A model generated the notes under the pieces. That model was not told the origin of the DNA. It made no database searches and was given only the letters and a program-made list of their open reading frames with translations. From Xanthomonas fragariae (GTDB taxonomy: Bacteria; Pseudomonadota; Gammaproteobacteria; Xanthomonadales; Xanthomonadaceae), in contig NZ_LT853882.1 in assembly GCF_900183975.1 (NCBI RefSeq), positions 3,217,501 through 3,281,500 of the forward strand: a stretch of DNA of 64,000 nucleotides. Direction: 5' to 3'. Position 1 is the first letter of the stretch. Every line of letters starts with the position of its first letter. The translations under genes were made by a program, and so were the position numbers. Below, piece after piece: positions 36,874 through 47,741 of this stretch.

Positions 36874-36907
36874 GCGACTGGGCCGCTGACGCGGCCCAGT
36901 CGCGTTT
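36874..36907 (+). terminator. Rho-independent terminator of metK
   Basis: GCGACTGGGCCGC pairs perfectly with GCGGCCCAGTCGC around TGAC, followed by GTTTT. It starts 36 bases after the metK stop. Confidence 0.85.
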
Positions 36908-36959
36908 TGGCGGAATGGACGCCGCCGGCGAAACTGCATGGATGGATTCACGAAGTGTC

Positions 36960-37090
36960 CCGACACCGGATGCGGTGCCGCGCAAGCATCCACCCCGCGC
37001 ACCACGACATCTACCGGTTTTGTGCGGATACTCCGGTCATCTGATGGCGCTTGCACGCGTGCCGGCGCGGGATACGCCGCACATACGTCC
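36960..37090 (-). repeat. Dispersed xanthomonad repeat, copy B
   Basis: Inverse-oriented relative of 15822-15950, sharing GTGCGGCGTATCCCGCGCCGG-type sequence and CGTGCAAGCGCC. It is followed by a short palindrome TTATGCGGCATCCATGCCGCATAA at 37101-37124. 37125-37254 shows only an unassignable minus-strand fragment. Confidence 0.6.
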
Positions 37091-37254
37091 ATGCAGGCTC
37101 TTATGCGGCATCCATGCCGCATAAGGTTCCACGCCTGGACGCGCACAAGCATTACTCGCTGCCGACGAACACCGAGACTTTGTCGTGTCTGCGCGTCGCC
37201 GAAACTTTGCAGCACTTCGCGCACCAGCGGTGCGCCCGAACGCGAGACCATTTA

Positions 37255-37386
37255 GAGGCGCTAACAAAACGTAGCGAGCAGTCGTCAGGTGGGCGCAGAG
37301 GAACCGGAGTGTACGCGTGGTACATGCCGATTCCGAGCACCGGCCGCGCCCGCCTGGCGGCGGCGCAGTAGTTTTGTTAGCCGCTC
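37255..37386. mobile_element. Miniature inverted-repeat element, copy 2
   Basis: 132 bp, bounded by GAGGCGCTAACAAAAC and GTTTTGTTAGCCGCTC, with TTA directly repeated on both sides (37252-37254 and 37387-37389). It matches the element at 18168-18314 in reverse orientation. It has no coding capacity. The clean TTA duplication fits mobilisation by an IS5-group transposase. Confidence 0.82.
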
Positions 37387-37597
37387 TTAGTGCGGTCTTG
37401 TTTAGATATCGAACAGCAATGCGTGCAGCCGCGGCACCTGCGCCAAGCGCTCTGGCGTGGCCCCAGCCGACCTGCGACAACGACAGGCCTTCGGCGTATT
37501 GCAGCAGCAAGACCTGGCCGGTACCGGAAGTCAGATCGACAGGCGTACGCGGCGTGCAACCGATGAACAACAGCGCGGCGAACGCAATTGCGGGCAT
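37387..37597 (-). pseudogene. Lipoprotein gene cut by a miniature element
   Basis: Starts MPAIAFAALLFIGCTPRTPV, a lipoprotein signal with lipobox FIGC, and continues VDLTSGTGQVLLLQYAEGLS to RYLNKTAL, where the miniature element supplies the following codons. A GTG at 37639 could give a longer signal peptide. Family unknown; either a truncated gene or one whose C-terminus now comes from the element. Confidence 0.5.
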
Positions 37598-37727
37598 CGC
37601 CCATCGCTGCCGAAGCACTGTCTTCAACGGCTGCGTGACACCGGCATGCGATGGTCTGCCCCTCTCGCGCGACGGCAACAACCCGATCCCCATCGCGTCG
37701 CTGCCGTCATTGCCTGCACGCGACCTT

Positions 37728-37943
37728 TCACTCCCCTGCCCCGTTCACATTACGCGCCAAGAACACATACTTTGCAGTCACCAGACTGGTCATGCTGGAA
37801 TCGACGATATCGGAGATCGCATCGGTGTCGTGACCCACATGCGCCCGGTCACTGTGCTGCTTGGTCGGATTGGCAACGGACAGATCCAGCCACAGGTGAT
37901 CGGTCGGCGCATCGCCCAGACGCAGGTCGACGCGGTTACCGCG
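37728..37943 (-). pseudogene. Unidentified gene remnant
   Basis: An open minus-strand frame without a start codon reads NRVDLRLGDAPTDHLWLDLS, then VANPTKQHSDRAHV and SSMTSLVTAKYVFLARN before a stop. The amino-acid pattern is protein-like and distinct from the overlapping DUF4105 end, but I cannot name it. It may belong with the lipoprotein fragment downstream. Confidence 0.4.
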
Positions 37944-38973
37944 GTGCGTTCGTCATCGCGCCGGGCGCCGGAGCCTGCGGCATGCCGGCACGGATACGCT
38001 TGGAGAAATCCGCTGCTTTATCGGCTGCAATCGCGCGTGCAGTGAAGTGCCCGCGCTGCTTCAAGGTGGCGAAATCGTAGCCGGGCATCAGGCCTTGATG
38101 ATCGTAGGCATATTCGTCTGCGTAACCGGATAGCAGCAGGCGGTGATCCCGCGGCAGCGCCGGCTGCAATTGCCGCACCAGCGCAAACACAATCATGTTG
38201 AAGTTGCTGGCGAGCGTGTTGTAAAACGCCGGCGCGCGATTGAGATCGTTGGCCAGCCCCACATACCCCATGAACATACGGCGCAGCCCGGCTTTTGGAA
38301 TTGCCAGGCGATACAAATACATGTCTTCGCCGCGCACGTTCGTGCGCACGCGCAGGATGTCGCGCTCGTCGGCAGCCACCAGGGTTTCTTCGAAGCTGCG
38401 GAAGAAACCGCCCAATGCGGAAAACGACTCGCTGCGCTCTTTGCGAATTTCCAGCGAGAAAACCACGTGGGAGCCGTCTTCAAAACCGAATGACACCAAC
38501 GTGTGCGCGATCGCCGGACCCATCCAATACGACAGTGCCAGATCCGCGCTGACCAGCCGGTCCAGATCGTAGCGGCGGGTTTCCCAATGCGGGACGTAAT
38601 CGGTTTCGCTATGCCAGTCGAAATTGCGCACGTTGCGCAGGGTGACGATATTGCCTTGCACCTGCGGCTGCAGGCGCTGGGCGACATCGTCGGCCCAGTC
38701 GCGGTCCTGGCTGGGCGGCATCATCCACCACGACACCGCCAGCACCGCAAATGCGGCACTGAAGATCCCCACCAACGCCCAATTCTCGCGGCCACGACGC
38801 AAACCCCACAACGCCGCGAGGGCCATCGCGCACCACGAACCCACCCATGCCGCACGCACGAATGCATTGCCGGTGAGCGCGAAGTAGATCGCCAGCCCCC
38901 CCCACAGCGCGGCTAGCACCAGCGCAGCGCGCAAAGCCCAACGACCAATGCAGGCGCGCGTGGCCGGTTTCAT
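37936..38973 (-). CDS. DUF4105 membrane protein
   Basis: 345 residues: three N-terminal hydrophobic spans (about 12-35, 40-57, 67-85) and a periplasmic DUF4105 domain with VRNFDWHSETDYVPHWETR, FGFEDGSHVVFSLEIR and a late YNTLASNFNMIVFALVRQL. The domain is related to the cysteine-peptidase-like N-terminal domain of lysosomal-type lipid-transfer proteins, but its function in Xanthomonas is unknown. The ATG overlaps the stop of the TetR gene (ATGA), so the two are one transcript. Confidence 0.85.
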   Translation of the reverse strand: MKPATRACIGRWALRAALVLAALWGGLAIYFALTGNAFVRAAWVGSWCAMALAALWGLRRGRENWALVGIFSAAFAVLAVSWWMMPPSQDRDWADDVAQRLQPQVQGNIVTLRNVRNFDWHSETDYVPHWETRRYDLDRLVSADLALSYWMGPAIAHTLVSFGFEDGSHVVFSLEIRKERSESFSALGGFFRSFEETLVAADERDILRVRTNVRGEDMYLYRLAIPKAGLRRMFMGYVGLANDLNRAPAFYNTLASNFNMIVFALVRQLQPALPRDHRLLLSGYADEYAYDHQGLMPGYDFATLKQRGHFTARAIAADKAADFSKRIRAGMPQAPAPGAMTNAPR

Positions 38974-39542
38974 CGCATGCCGCCTTCCGGCACCGGCATG
39001 CCCAATGCGTGCATCAACAGATCGGCCGAGCGATGCGCCAAGCGTTTGCGTTCGGACTCATCACTGCCACGCAGGCAACTGCCCAGCATGTCGATCACCA
39101 GCACCAATTGCTCGTCGTCCAGATCGGCTCGGCACAGACCGGCGGCCTTGGCGCGCTGCACGAATGGCAGAAAGATGCGCGCCACGCGATGATCGGCTGC
39201 CTGCACGGACGGGTGCGCGCGTTCGATCGAGCGCCAGAAATCCACCATAGGTGCAGACTGGGCGATATGTTCGGCCAAATCGTGCAGTAGCACGGCAAGG
39301 CCATCTGGACGCGCGTCCAGATCAGCCGCCAGCCGCTCCAGTCCATCCAGCCCGCGCTCGATCAGTGCGATCATCAACGCCACCCGATCCGGGAAATGTC
39401 GGTACAGCGTGGCGCGCCCCAGGCCAGCGCGATCGACCACCAGTTCCAGCGGCGCATTGACGCCATGTTCGCTAAACACTTCGTCGGCGGCATCGAGAAT
39501 CTGCCGGCGGCGCAGCGCGGCATCGGGGCGGGAGGTCGTCAT
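38970..39542 (-). CDS. TetR-family transcriptional regulator
   Basis: 190 residues from the ATG at 39542 (MTTSRPDAALRRRQ). The N-terminal helix-turn-helix is clear: ILDAADEVFSEHGVNAPL and RAGLGRATLYRHFPDR. The C-terminal ligand domain is divergent (VDFWRSIERAHPSVQAADH). It is translationally coupled to the DUF4105 gene, which it may control. An ATG at 39599 would add 19 residues. Confidence 0.87.
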   Translation of the reverse strand: MTTSRPDAALRRRQILDAADEVFSEHGVNAPLELVVDRAGLGRATLYRHFPDRVALMIALIERGLDGLERLAADLDARPDGLAVLLHDLAEHIAQSAPMVDFWRSIERAHPSVQAADHRVARIFLPFVQRAKAAGLCRADLDDEQLVLVIDMLGSCLRGSDESERKRLAHRSADLLMHALGMPVPEGGMR

Positions 39543-39622
39543 TGCGGCATTATTGGACAGATTTGTCCGGTAATGCCAGAGTCCGCTTGAAGATTCCACG
39601 CCCTCTCCGACAAACGGTCGGA

Positions 39623-42337
39623 TCAGCCGGTGTTCTGCACGCCTTGCGAGACGCCGTTGACGCAGGCCACCAGCGCCCGCAGCAGCTCCTCGTCTTCGCC
39701 ATCGGTGGCACGCCAGCGTTGCAGCAAATCCACCTGCAGCACGCTGATCGGGTCGATGTACGGGTTACGCAAGCGGATCGACAACGCCAGCCGCGGGTCG
39801 TGCTGCAATAGCGACTGCTGCCCGGTCAACGCCTTCACCCAGCCCTTGGTTAAGGCCAGTTCGTCGCGAATGCCCGGGAAAAACCGCGTATGCAGGTCGC
39901 CCGACAGCCGCGAAAACAGCTCGGCGATCGTGAGGTCGCCCTTGGACAACACCATTGCGACGTCGTCCAGGAAGGTGCGGAAGAACGGCCAGTCCCGCGC
40001 CATCTCGCGCAAGCTGTCTTCATGCCCGGCGTCCACCGCCGCCTGCAGACCACTGCCCACGCCGTACCAGCCGGGGATCACCGCACGTGCCTGGCTCCAT
40101 GCAAACACCCACGGAATCGCGCGCAAGTTGGACAACGCCGCGTCCTGGCCCAAGCGCCGCGACGGGCGCGAGCCCAGCGTCATGCGTTCGATCACATCGA
40201 TCGGGGTAGCCAGCCGGAAGTACTGCATGAAATCCGGCGCACCCACAAACGCGCGATATGCGACCGTGCTTCGTTCGGCGACAAGATCCATCACCGGCCG
40301 CCAACGATCCTCGCGCGGCTCAGGAGCACGCGGGCGCAGGCTGGACAACAGCACCGCACCAGTCATCTGTTCCAGCGAGCGCAGCGCCAAGGCACGGATG
40401 CCGTACTTGCGATGGATCACCTCGCCCTGCTCGGTGACGCGCAGGCGGCCATCGACGCTGCCGCGCGGGGCGGCATCCAGCGCACGACTGGTCTTGCCGC
40501 CGCCACGGGCGATGGAGCCGCCACGGCCGTGGAAGAAGGTCAGCCGCACGCCAAGCTCGGCGGCCGCTTCCAGCAGTTCGACTTGCGCGCGCTGCAGACC
40601 CCAACGCGAGGCTGCGATGCCGCCGTCCTTGCCGCTGTCCGAATACCCCAGCATGACCATCTGGGTGTCGCCGCGTGCGGCCAGATGTTGGCGATATACC
40701 GGGTCGGCGAGCAGGTCCTGCACGGTACCGGTGCCGCCACGCAGATCGGCCACGGTTTCAAACAACGGCACGATATCCAGCGGTACTGCGCCGGCGTCAT
40801 CGACCAGCCCCCCGCGCCGCGCCAGTGCGAGCACGGTTAGCACGTCGGCGCGGTTGTGCGCCATCGAGATGATATAGCTGCCCAGCGCATCGGCGCCGTG
40901 GCAGGTGCGCGCATCGGCGAGCGCGGCGAACACCGCATCCAGCCGCGCATTGCCTTCGTCCTGCACGCGCGGCAAGGCCTGCTCGCCGGATGCATAGGGG
41001 CCGAGCAATGCTGCGCGTTGTTTGGCGTCCTGCGCGTTCCAATCAGCTTGACCCAATGCATCAGCCACCGCGCACGCATGCACGCTCGATTCCTGGCGCA
41101 CATCCAACCGTGCCAGATGGAAACCGAAAGTCCGCACCCGCCACAACAGACGGCGCACCGCGAACCAACCGGCGTGCAATCCCTTGTTGGCCTGCAGGCT
41201 GTCCAGAATCAGTTGCAGATCGTGTTCCAGCTGCGAGGGAGCGCCGTAGGCGCCCTCGGCATCGTCCAGCGTGGCCTGCAGGCGCGCGCGCATCAGGTCG
41301 TTGAGCAGGCGGTATGGCATGTCTCCATGGCGCGGACGCGAGCGGGCGGCGGCATCGGGCAGCAAGGTGCGATAGCGCTCCAGCTGCTCGCTCAATGCCG
41401 GGCTGACCGCCACCAGCGTGGTCGACTGACTGAGCAGGCTGGCCAGTTGCCAGAGTTCTTTTCGATACCGGTCCAGCACCGCGCGCCGTTGCGCATCCAG
41501 CGTGCCGGCAATGGTGGCGGCATCCACGTTGGGATTGCCGTCCATGTCGCCACCTACCCAGGTACCGAAGCGCAGCAGGCGCGGCAAGGCCCGCACGCTG
41601 CCGTAGGTTTCTTCGATGGCGTGTTCGAGGGTCTCGTACACCACCGGAACCACGCGGTAGAGCACCTGGGTGAGATAGAAACCCACATGCTCGCGCTCGT
41701 CCTCCACGGTGGGGCGCACCGGCGAGGAATCGGCGGTCTGCCAGGACGCGGTCAAGGCCATGCGGAAGCGCGCCGCGTCGGTGGCGCTCTCGTTGGGCGT
41801 GCGCATGCCATCCAGATTGGCGACCAGGCTGGCGACCATCAGCTGTTCTTTTTCCAGCAACGCGCGTCGCACCGCTTCGGTGGGATGCGCAGTGAATACC
41901 GGCTCCACGTCGATGCGCGGCAGCCAGTCGCTGAGTTCTTGCAGCGTCACGCCCTGCGCCATGAGCCGACGCAACGCATCGTGCAAGCCGTCCGGCTGCG
42001 GCGTGTCGGTGCTGCTGCGCTGGTATTGGCGGCGGCGGCGGATGCGATGCACGCGCTCGGCGATGTTGACCACCTGAAAATAAGTGCTGAAGGCCCGCAC
42101 CAGCGCCTCGGCCTGCCGTGGCTCGCGCCCGCTCAGCTGCGCGCTCAGCGTGGACGGCGGCGCATCGCTCTCGCGCCGCGAGATCGCGGTGGTGCGGACG
42201 CGTTCGATCTCTTCGAGAAATTCCATAGAAACCTGCTCGGCGAGCAGATCACCGACAAGTGCACCGAGCCGACGCACATCGTCGCGCAGGGGAAGGTCGG
42301 GGGTAGCGAACACAAGACTGCTGCGGTATTCGTTCAT
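39623..42337 (-). CDS. ppc: Phosphoenolpyruvate carboxylase
   Basis: Carboxylates PEP to oxaloacetate, refilling the TCA cycle. 904 residues, normal length. The catalytic His lies in [15 protein letters not shown] (about 152-166), with [18 protein letters not shown] (about 570-587), the glycine-rich [13 protein letters not shown] (about 608-620) and the C-terminal QNTG, as in all bacterial enzymes. The whole gene has a long antisense open frame that I regard as a shadow. Confidence 0.96.
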   Translation of the reverse strand: MNEYRSSLVFATPDLPLRDDVRRLGALVGDLLAEQVSMEFLEEIERVRTTAISRRESDAPPSTLSAQLSGREPRQAEALVRAFSTYFQVVNIAERVHRIRRRRQYQRSSTDTPQPDGLHDALRRLMAQGVTLQELSDWLPRIDVEPVFTAHPTEAVRRALLEKEQLMVASLVANLDGMRTPNESATDAARFRMALTASWQTADSSPVRPTVEDEREHVGFYLTQVLYRVVPVVYETLEHAIEETYGSVRALPRLLRFGTWVGGDMDGNPNVDAATIAGTLDAQRRAVLDRYRKELWQLASLLSQSTTLVAVSPALSEQLERYRTLLPDAAARSRPRHGDMPYRLLNDLMRARLQATLDDAEGAYGAPSQLEHDLQLILDSLQANKGLHAGWFAVRRLLWRVRTFGFHLARLDVRQESSVHACAVADALGQADWNAQDAKQRAALLGPYASGEQALPRVQDEGNARLDAVFAALADARTCHGADALGSYIISMAHNRADVLTVLALARRGGLVDDAGAVPLDIVPLFETVADLRGGTGTVQDLLADPVYRQHLAARGDTQMVMLGYSDSGKDGGIAASRWGLQRAQVELLEAAAELGVRLTFFHGRGGSIARGGGKTSRALDAAPRGSVDGRLRVTEQGEVIHRKYGIRALALRSLEQMTGAVLLSSLRPRAPEPREDRWRPVMDLVAERSTVAYRAFVGAPDFMQYFRLATPIDVIERMTLGSRPSRRLGQDAALSNLRAIPWVFAWSQARAVIPGWYGVGSGLQAAVDAGHEDSLREMARDWPFFRTFLDDVAMVLSKGDLTIAELFSRLSGDLHTRFFPGIRDELALTKGWVKALTGQQSLLQHDPRLALSIRLRNPYIDPISVLQVDLLQRWRATDGEDEELLRALVACVNGVSQGVQNTG

Positions 42338-42439
42338 CGGAAACGCCCCCCCTCTTCAAGCGCAAAGTCGTCGAAGACTAACCCAAAAGAATTAGATGAT
42401 CGCGACATGCACCACTGTTTCATCACCAACCATCGCGCG

Positions 42440-42710
42440 TAGAAATAGTGGGCCGGCTCCTCGGACGATTCGCGACTGAGCAGCAATCGCGTGCCCTGCG
42501 CATCCAGCAACGCCAGGGTCGCGGAATACGTCAGCTCCTGCCAATGGAACAGGCATGTGGCGCGTTTGCTCTGAAGATCAAAGCGATCCACGAACGGGCT
42601 GGCGCCGTCCGGCGATGCACCCTTGCCGAGCAGCAACAGGCTGTTGCCGTTGCGACTGGTCTGCAGCAGCGGGCCGCTGCCATCGGGTTACCAGCGCAGA
42701 TCATCGTTGA
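42440..42710 (-). pseudogene. Prolyl-oligopeptidase (S9) family remnant
   Basis: Minus strand encodes SNGNSLLLL-type sequence, LGKGASPDGASPFVDRFDL, LFHWQELTYSATLALLDAQG and RLLLSRESSEEPAHYF, matching the beta-propeller part of S9 aminopeptidases. A stop lies upstream in frame (after NDDLRW) and both ends are missing. It sits between ppc and the ahcY riboswitch. Confidence 0.65.
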
Positions 42711-42843
42711 CGCTGGTGTTCGAGCCAGCGGCCTCGATCGACCCTGGACCATAGCAGTCGCTCGTCGGCTGGTCCCCTGCAGTTGATTGGGGATGGGCAC
42801 CAAATTCATGCCGGACGGGGGTGCTGCCGCTATACTCGGCGCT

Positions 42844-42953
42844 CTCGTCGAGGGGCGCTGCGACCGGCATGGCGGACTGATCTGTCAACTGCACCGAATG
42901 TGCAGGCACTACGGCCAGGCTCGACCAGCATTCACCGTTCAACGGCGCCCGGA
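42844..42953 (+). promoter_or_regulatory. S-adenosylhomocysteine (SAH) riboswitch
   Basis: Leader of ahcY. It contains the conserved blocks CGAGGGGCGCTGCGACCGG (from 42849), GCCAGGCTCG (42914-42923) and AACGGCGCCC (42941-42950). CGAG pairs with CTCG, and GGGCGC with GCGCCC for the pseudoknot/P2-like arm. SAH riboswitches turn on SAH-recycling genes when SAH is high. The distance of about 36 bases to the ATG fits. Confidence 0.9.
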
Positions 42954-42988
42954 ACTGCAGACATTTGTTTGCCTACCGGAGCAATTGC

Positions 42989-44431
<1,443 letters not shown>

Positions 44432-44463
44432 GTCTTTTTACAAAATCGTCGCAACAAAGAATT

Positions 44464-44500
44464 ACGACAACGGGTGCCGCAAGGTGCCCGTTGTCGTTTA
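44464..44500 (+). terminator. Terminator after ahcY
   Basis: ACGACAACGGGTGCC and GGTGCCCGTTGTCGT form a perfect 15-bp stem with a GCAA tetraloop, then TTT. It lies 32 bases after the ahcY stop. Confidence 0.8.
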
Positions 44501-44509
44501 TGCCTTCGG

Positions 44510-44788
44510 CATCGCTGCGCCAGAATCACGTTACCCCTTCGCCGACCAGCGCCCTGCTTCCAGTCGGACCAGCGGGCCTGCACTTTAGGGCCAGCAATTC
44601 AAGACCGCACTATACGCCATCAAATCCATTTCAGAGGGCCAGACGTAGCGGTAGCGGTCGTTGAAGATCCGTGGTCCCGTTTCGTCGATCGCTGCGATGC
44701 GCTGGTCGACAAGTCCAAGGGCGACATCATGGTCTGAATAATAAACATCCCTGAATGTGCCGGTCGCTGGCGTACAGCAATTAAACAA
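44510..44788 (-). pseudogene. SAM-dependent methyltransferase C-terminal remnant
   Basis: Encodes FRDVYYSDHDVALGLVDQRI, then AIDETGPRIFNDRYRYVWPS and EMDLMA; after a stop and frame change, QARWSDWKQGA. This is the tail of a class I methyltransferase of a type common in Xanthomonas. The N-terminal two thirds, with the SAM site, are missing. Confidence 0.6.
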
Positions 44789-44789
44789 C

Positions 44790-45150
44790 GCACTTGCTGG
44801 CTCTTCTCAAGCAAATAGCGAAAGAGAGTATGAAATAGATCAGCTCGGACGGTCCTGACAAGGGCGAAACCAAAAAATTGTCACACAACAACGCCAGACG
44901 CTCAGACCCGGACTTGACCTTCAGCCTGTCCAGCATCGCCTCCGATTAATCGACGCCAAAAGCCGTCGCGCCGCACCGCTATCCGCCAGCGGCAACGCAA
45001 TGGGCCGCGTACCGAATCCTGTGGTGCCGGAGCCAACCCATGCAGCAAATGCGTCCGCACAGTGAGTCCCGTAGCCCACCGCGTAATGGTCTTGCAACTA
45101 ATCGTAATACTGTACAACGAGATTATCATCGCGCACGGCAGTCTGTTGCA
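44790..45150. other. Gene-free interval
   Basis: No supported gene. Short minus-strand fragments (such as ELFHTLFRYLLEKSQQ in a nearby frame) are not assignable. Confidence 0.35.
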
Positions 45151-46110
45151 TCATCGCGCCACGAAAGGAACAGGAGGTTCAATGGCGCAGACCAGGTTCG
45201 AGCGCTGCCCATGCGGCCACTCCGCAGTGGCAAGCCACCGTGCGCAATCTGGACCGAGTTCTTTTTCAGCACGCTGCAGATAGCGATCGTTTGCCGATGC
45301 AGAAAGCACTGCTTGCCAGCGCCCGTTTTGACCTCGATTGAAGAACGCTCTTCCACCATCACGCCAGAAGCCAGCACCCTGAGGAACATAGCGCGCAGCA
45401 TGCTCGCGCATGTACTCGAAACTGCAATGCTCCAACACTGCAGCCCGGCGCGACTCGGGCAACGAGATATCAAGGAATCTGCAGATACGGCGCACTTGCG
45501 CCGGTAAATCGCCCAGCAGCTGTGAAAAATGTACAAACAGCACATTAGGAAAATCGCGCAACGCCCACCACGAACGCGCTCCTTCCCAGAAAGGCCAAAG
45601 GGGAGTGCCATCGCGCTCCAGCCAGGTATCGAAATACTCTGTCACCGTACAGGTTGGAGGCGGCATGACCTTTAGACGGCTGCCATTTTGTGTCTGTGCG
45701 TCGAGCCGCGCCTGCGCGTCCGCGCTCACCCCTCGTTGATGATCATAAAGACTCCATACGATATCTCGTCCATCGCGCCCTACATAAATGTAGCGTGCCT
45801 GTTGGCTAAGCACCAGCGCATCCGCAGGCAGATGCGTTTTCAAGAAGCGCCGATGCGTTTGACCAGACAACAATTGATATTTTGACGTTTTGTCGGGATA
45901 CACCGAATCGACCCAGGGCGAAAGCCTGGCGACTTCCGTCTCCGGCTCGCCCGCAAAGAACAGTTGCGCAACAATCTGCTGCATCCAGGTCGTCCCTGCC
46001 TTCGCGTAACTGGCAATAACAACGTCGCCCGGGCGATAGATAAATTCATTCCATACCGTCGAGTCAAAAAAACGGTTGGCGTACTCCCGCTGCTTGATAG
46101 GCATTTCCAC
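45151..46110 (-). CDS. PAPS-dependent sulfotransferase (domain 1 type)
   Basis: 319 residues. PAPS 5'-phosphosulfate loop VIASYAKAGTTWMQQIV (about 30-46), 3'-phosphate motif YIYVGRDGRDIVWSLYDH (about 106-123), a catalytic-His candidate in RFLKTHLPADAL, and a C-terminal GFWRDGGRAFFNRGQ related to the GXXGXXK/N region. It transfers sulfate to a hydroxyl group of an unknown acceptor. It is not RaxST by length or context. A second, unrelated sulfotransferase lies 460 bases upstream on the same strand. Confidence 0.87.
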   Translation of the reverse strand: MEMPIKQREYANRFFDSTVWNEFIYRPGDVVIASYAKAGTTWMQQIVAQLFFAGEPETEVARLSPWVDSVYPDKTSKYQLLSGQTHRRFLKTHLPADALVLSQQARYIYVGRDGRDIVWSLYDHQRGVSADAQARLDAQTQNGSRLKVMPPPTCTVTEYFDTWLERDGTPLWPFWEGARSWWALRDFPNVLFVHFSQLLGDLPAQVRRICRFLDISLPESRRAAVLEHCSFEYMREHAARYVPQGAGFWRDGGRAFFNRGQNGRWQAVLSASANDRYLQRAEKELGPDCARWLATAEWPHGQRSNLVCAIEPPVPFVAR

Positions 46111-46344
46111 TGAATAGCTCCTGTCGAAAATCGCCGGGGCACGAGCAAATCATCTGACTTACGGAGCTGCAGCCTACTCAACTACCCACCAACTCCCGTA
46201 GTCACTCTGCGTCACCCCTATCGCTAGAAATTTTGCACACAAGAGTTGCAGCATCTTTTAACCAGAAGAAAGCGAAAAAATAAATCAACGAAAGCAGTGA
46301 CGTGGAGGCATACGCCCCCACGCTCTTCGCAAGAGCCGCTGAGA

Positions 46345-46434
46345 TTATGGTATGTAGATGTAAGCGACACCACGGGCACCGCGCAGCTTCAGGAAACGAG
46401 AAAACAGACGAATGATTACCGCGGAAATTTTCAT
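46345..46434 (-). CDS. 29-residue basic open frame between two sulfotransferases
   Basis: MKISAVIIRLFSRFLKLRGA followed by RGVAYIYIP and a stop. A strong ribosome site (CTAGGAG, six bases from ATG) supports translation. It has six basic and no acidic residues, and two tyrosines near the end. It may be a true small peptide or the N-terminus of a decayed gene, since a hydrophobic frame continues in another phase (SLIYFFAFFWLKDAA). Confidence 0.4.
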   Translation of the reverse strand: MKISAVIIRLFSRFLKLRGARGVAYIYIP

Positions 46435-46570
46435 GACAATCTCCTAGTTGGTTACGCATTCATGAAACATTGTGACCCCACGGGGATGGAGTCACATTCA
46501 ACGTAGCGAATCCAATCGCCGAAATCAACAAGAAAAGAGTAAAGCAAACATAAGACATTCTTTAGATTAT

Positions 46571-47254
46571 TTATTTTAAAGTATTACGAAGATGATTAAT
46601 ATAATTATGAATAATTTTTTCACGCGACTCGATCTCCTTCGGCAAGGGTAAGCCACGAGTGAACCAGCGCAATTTTGGCCGAGCATGGAAGTGCGGGTAT
46701 GTCTGAGCAGGAACGTCTACGCCAAGAAAAGTACACAAGGGTTCCCAACCATCGGTGGAAGCAAACACCAACAATCGCTCTGGCGGTACCGTGTCGATCA
46801 CTCGCTGATTCCAGCGATTGAAGAAATCGGTCATGAAGGCGCGATCGTCCATATGATCGACGAAATGCTGCTTCAGGAAGCTACTGAACGTTTCACCCTC
46901 CGGGCCAAGAAACGTGCTTTTGCGATTGGGTGCCAGGATCGTATGAGTTACCGAATCGAACCAGCTATCGGGATCACGCACAGTCAGGATCACCTTGGCT
47001 TGGTCGTAAACATCCATCAGCTGTTGCCAGTAATAGCAGCCTGGATGATCGGTGGTCGATCGATAGCCAGCGAAAATAGCCTTCCAGTCAGGCACTCCGC
47101 GTTCGGCTGCGTTCCACAGCGGCACCGACCTTCGCATGGTCGCGGCAACCTCGGTCGCGTGGTAGCAGGGACCGAACCCCAGATGTTCGAGCGCGAACTT
47201 CAACGACAAAGTGCCGGTTCGACCAAGGCCGGCGCCGATGACTTGCAAGCTCAT
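46571..47254 (-). CDS. Sulfotransferase-family protein (Sulfotransfer_4 type)
   Basis: 227 residues. N-terminal P-loop-like VIGAGLGRTGTLSLKFALEH, then LGFGPCYHATEV, KVILTVRDPDSWFDSV (3'-phosphate motif) and PPERLLVFASTDGWEPLCTF. This branch is distinct from the neighbouring domain-1 sulfotransferase. The ATG at 47254 has the ribosome site CAGGAG. Acceptor unknown. The intergenic DNA on both sides is AT-rich. Confidence 0.83.
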   Translation of the reverse strand: MSLQVIGAGLGRTGTLSLKFALEHLGFGPCYHATEVAATMRRSVPLWNAAERGVPDWKAIFAGYRSTTDHPGCYYWQQLMDVYDQAKVILTVRDPDSWFDSVTHTILAPNRKSTFLGPEGETFSSFLKQHFVDHMDDRAFMTDFFNRWNQRVIDTVPPERLLVFASTDGWEPLCTFLGVDVPAQTYPHFHARPKLRWFTRGLPLPKEIESREKIIHNYINHLRNTLK

Positions 47255-47312
47255 GTGATTCTCCTGTTTCAATGCTCGCTCACAGTGCGACCCGATACAT
47301 CGCTTCTCTCCA

Positions 47313-47465
47313 GGGAAGCTCTGAACAACGCTTGCATGAGCTTTCGATCAACAACTCAGACAATCGCCACTATGCATAAGCGCTTGAGTTTCAGCATGGA
47401 CGGTTGTCGCGTTTGAGCAACATTCTGAGTTCACTCGCCACGTCGTGAGTTGTTCAGCGCTTCCC
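47313..47465. mobile_element. Miniature element with IS5-type ends
   Basis: GGGAAGCTCTGAACAAC and the inverse GTTGTTCAGCGCTTCCC match in 16 of 17 positions and enclose 153 bp without coding capacity. The ends resemble those of the complete IS at 52100-53255 (GGAAGGTCTGAACAACGCAC), which may supply the transposase. Confidence 0.7.
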
Positions 47466-47672
47466 TAAAGCCTTGTGCAACTGCTCTATACCTACCGCCA
47501 TCCCAGATGAAATTGTACTCCCTGCGACGCAGAGCGCAGCTGTATGCGTAGCGGCGAAGCAACCGGCCAGGGCGCTCCCACCCAAAGACATTTTTGAGGA
47601 CACCGGCTGCCCAGCGCCCGTGACTGCGCCTAATAACTTTCCAAACTCAGCTGGATAACGTTCCGTCGCCAC
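47454..47672 (-). CDS. Small hydrophobic protein of unknown function
   Basis: From a GTG with ribosome site AGAGG six bases away, about 72 residues: ATERYPAEFGKLLGAVTGAG, then a Gly/Ala/Ser-rich part with two cysteines (SALAGCFAATHTAALCVAGS) and IEQLHKALGKR. The last codons come from the end of the miniature element. It could be a small membrane peptide or a bacteriocin-like peptide; evidence is weak. Divergent from the barrel gene. Confidence 0.35.
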   Translation of the reverse strand: MATERYPAEFGKLLGAVTGAGQPVSSKMSLGGSALAGCFAATHTAALCVAGSTISSGMAVGIEQLHKALGKR

Positions 47673-47741
47673 GCTCATCCTCTGTCATCGGATACCTGCG
47701 TGCATCACTCCCCGTACTCGCACACTCATAGAGAAATGCTC

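Noticed and set aside
35600..36985. 461-codon minus-strand open frame
   Set aside because: Antisense shadow of metK, no family features or ribosome site.
40856..42442. 528-codon plus-strand open frame
   Set aside because: Lies antisense to ppc, whose motifs are complete. High-GC codon bias creates such shadows.
46345..46434. Identification of the small frame as RaxX
   Set aside because: Length and sequence do not match RaxX and no raxA/raxB transporter is nearby.
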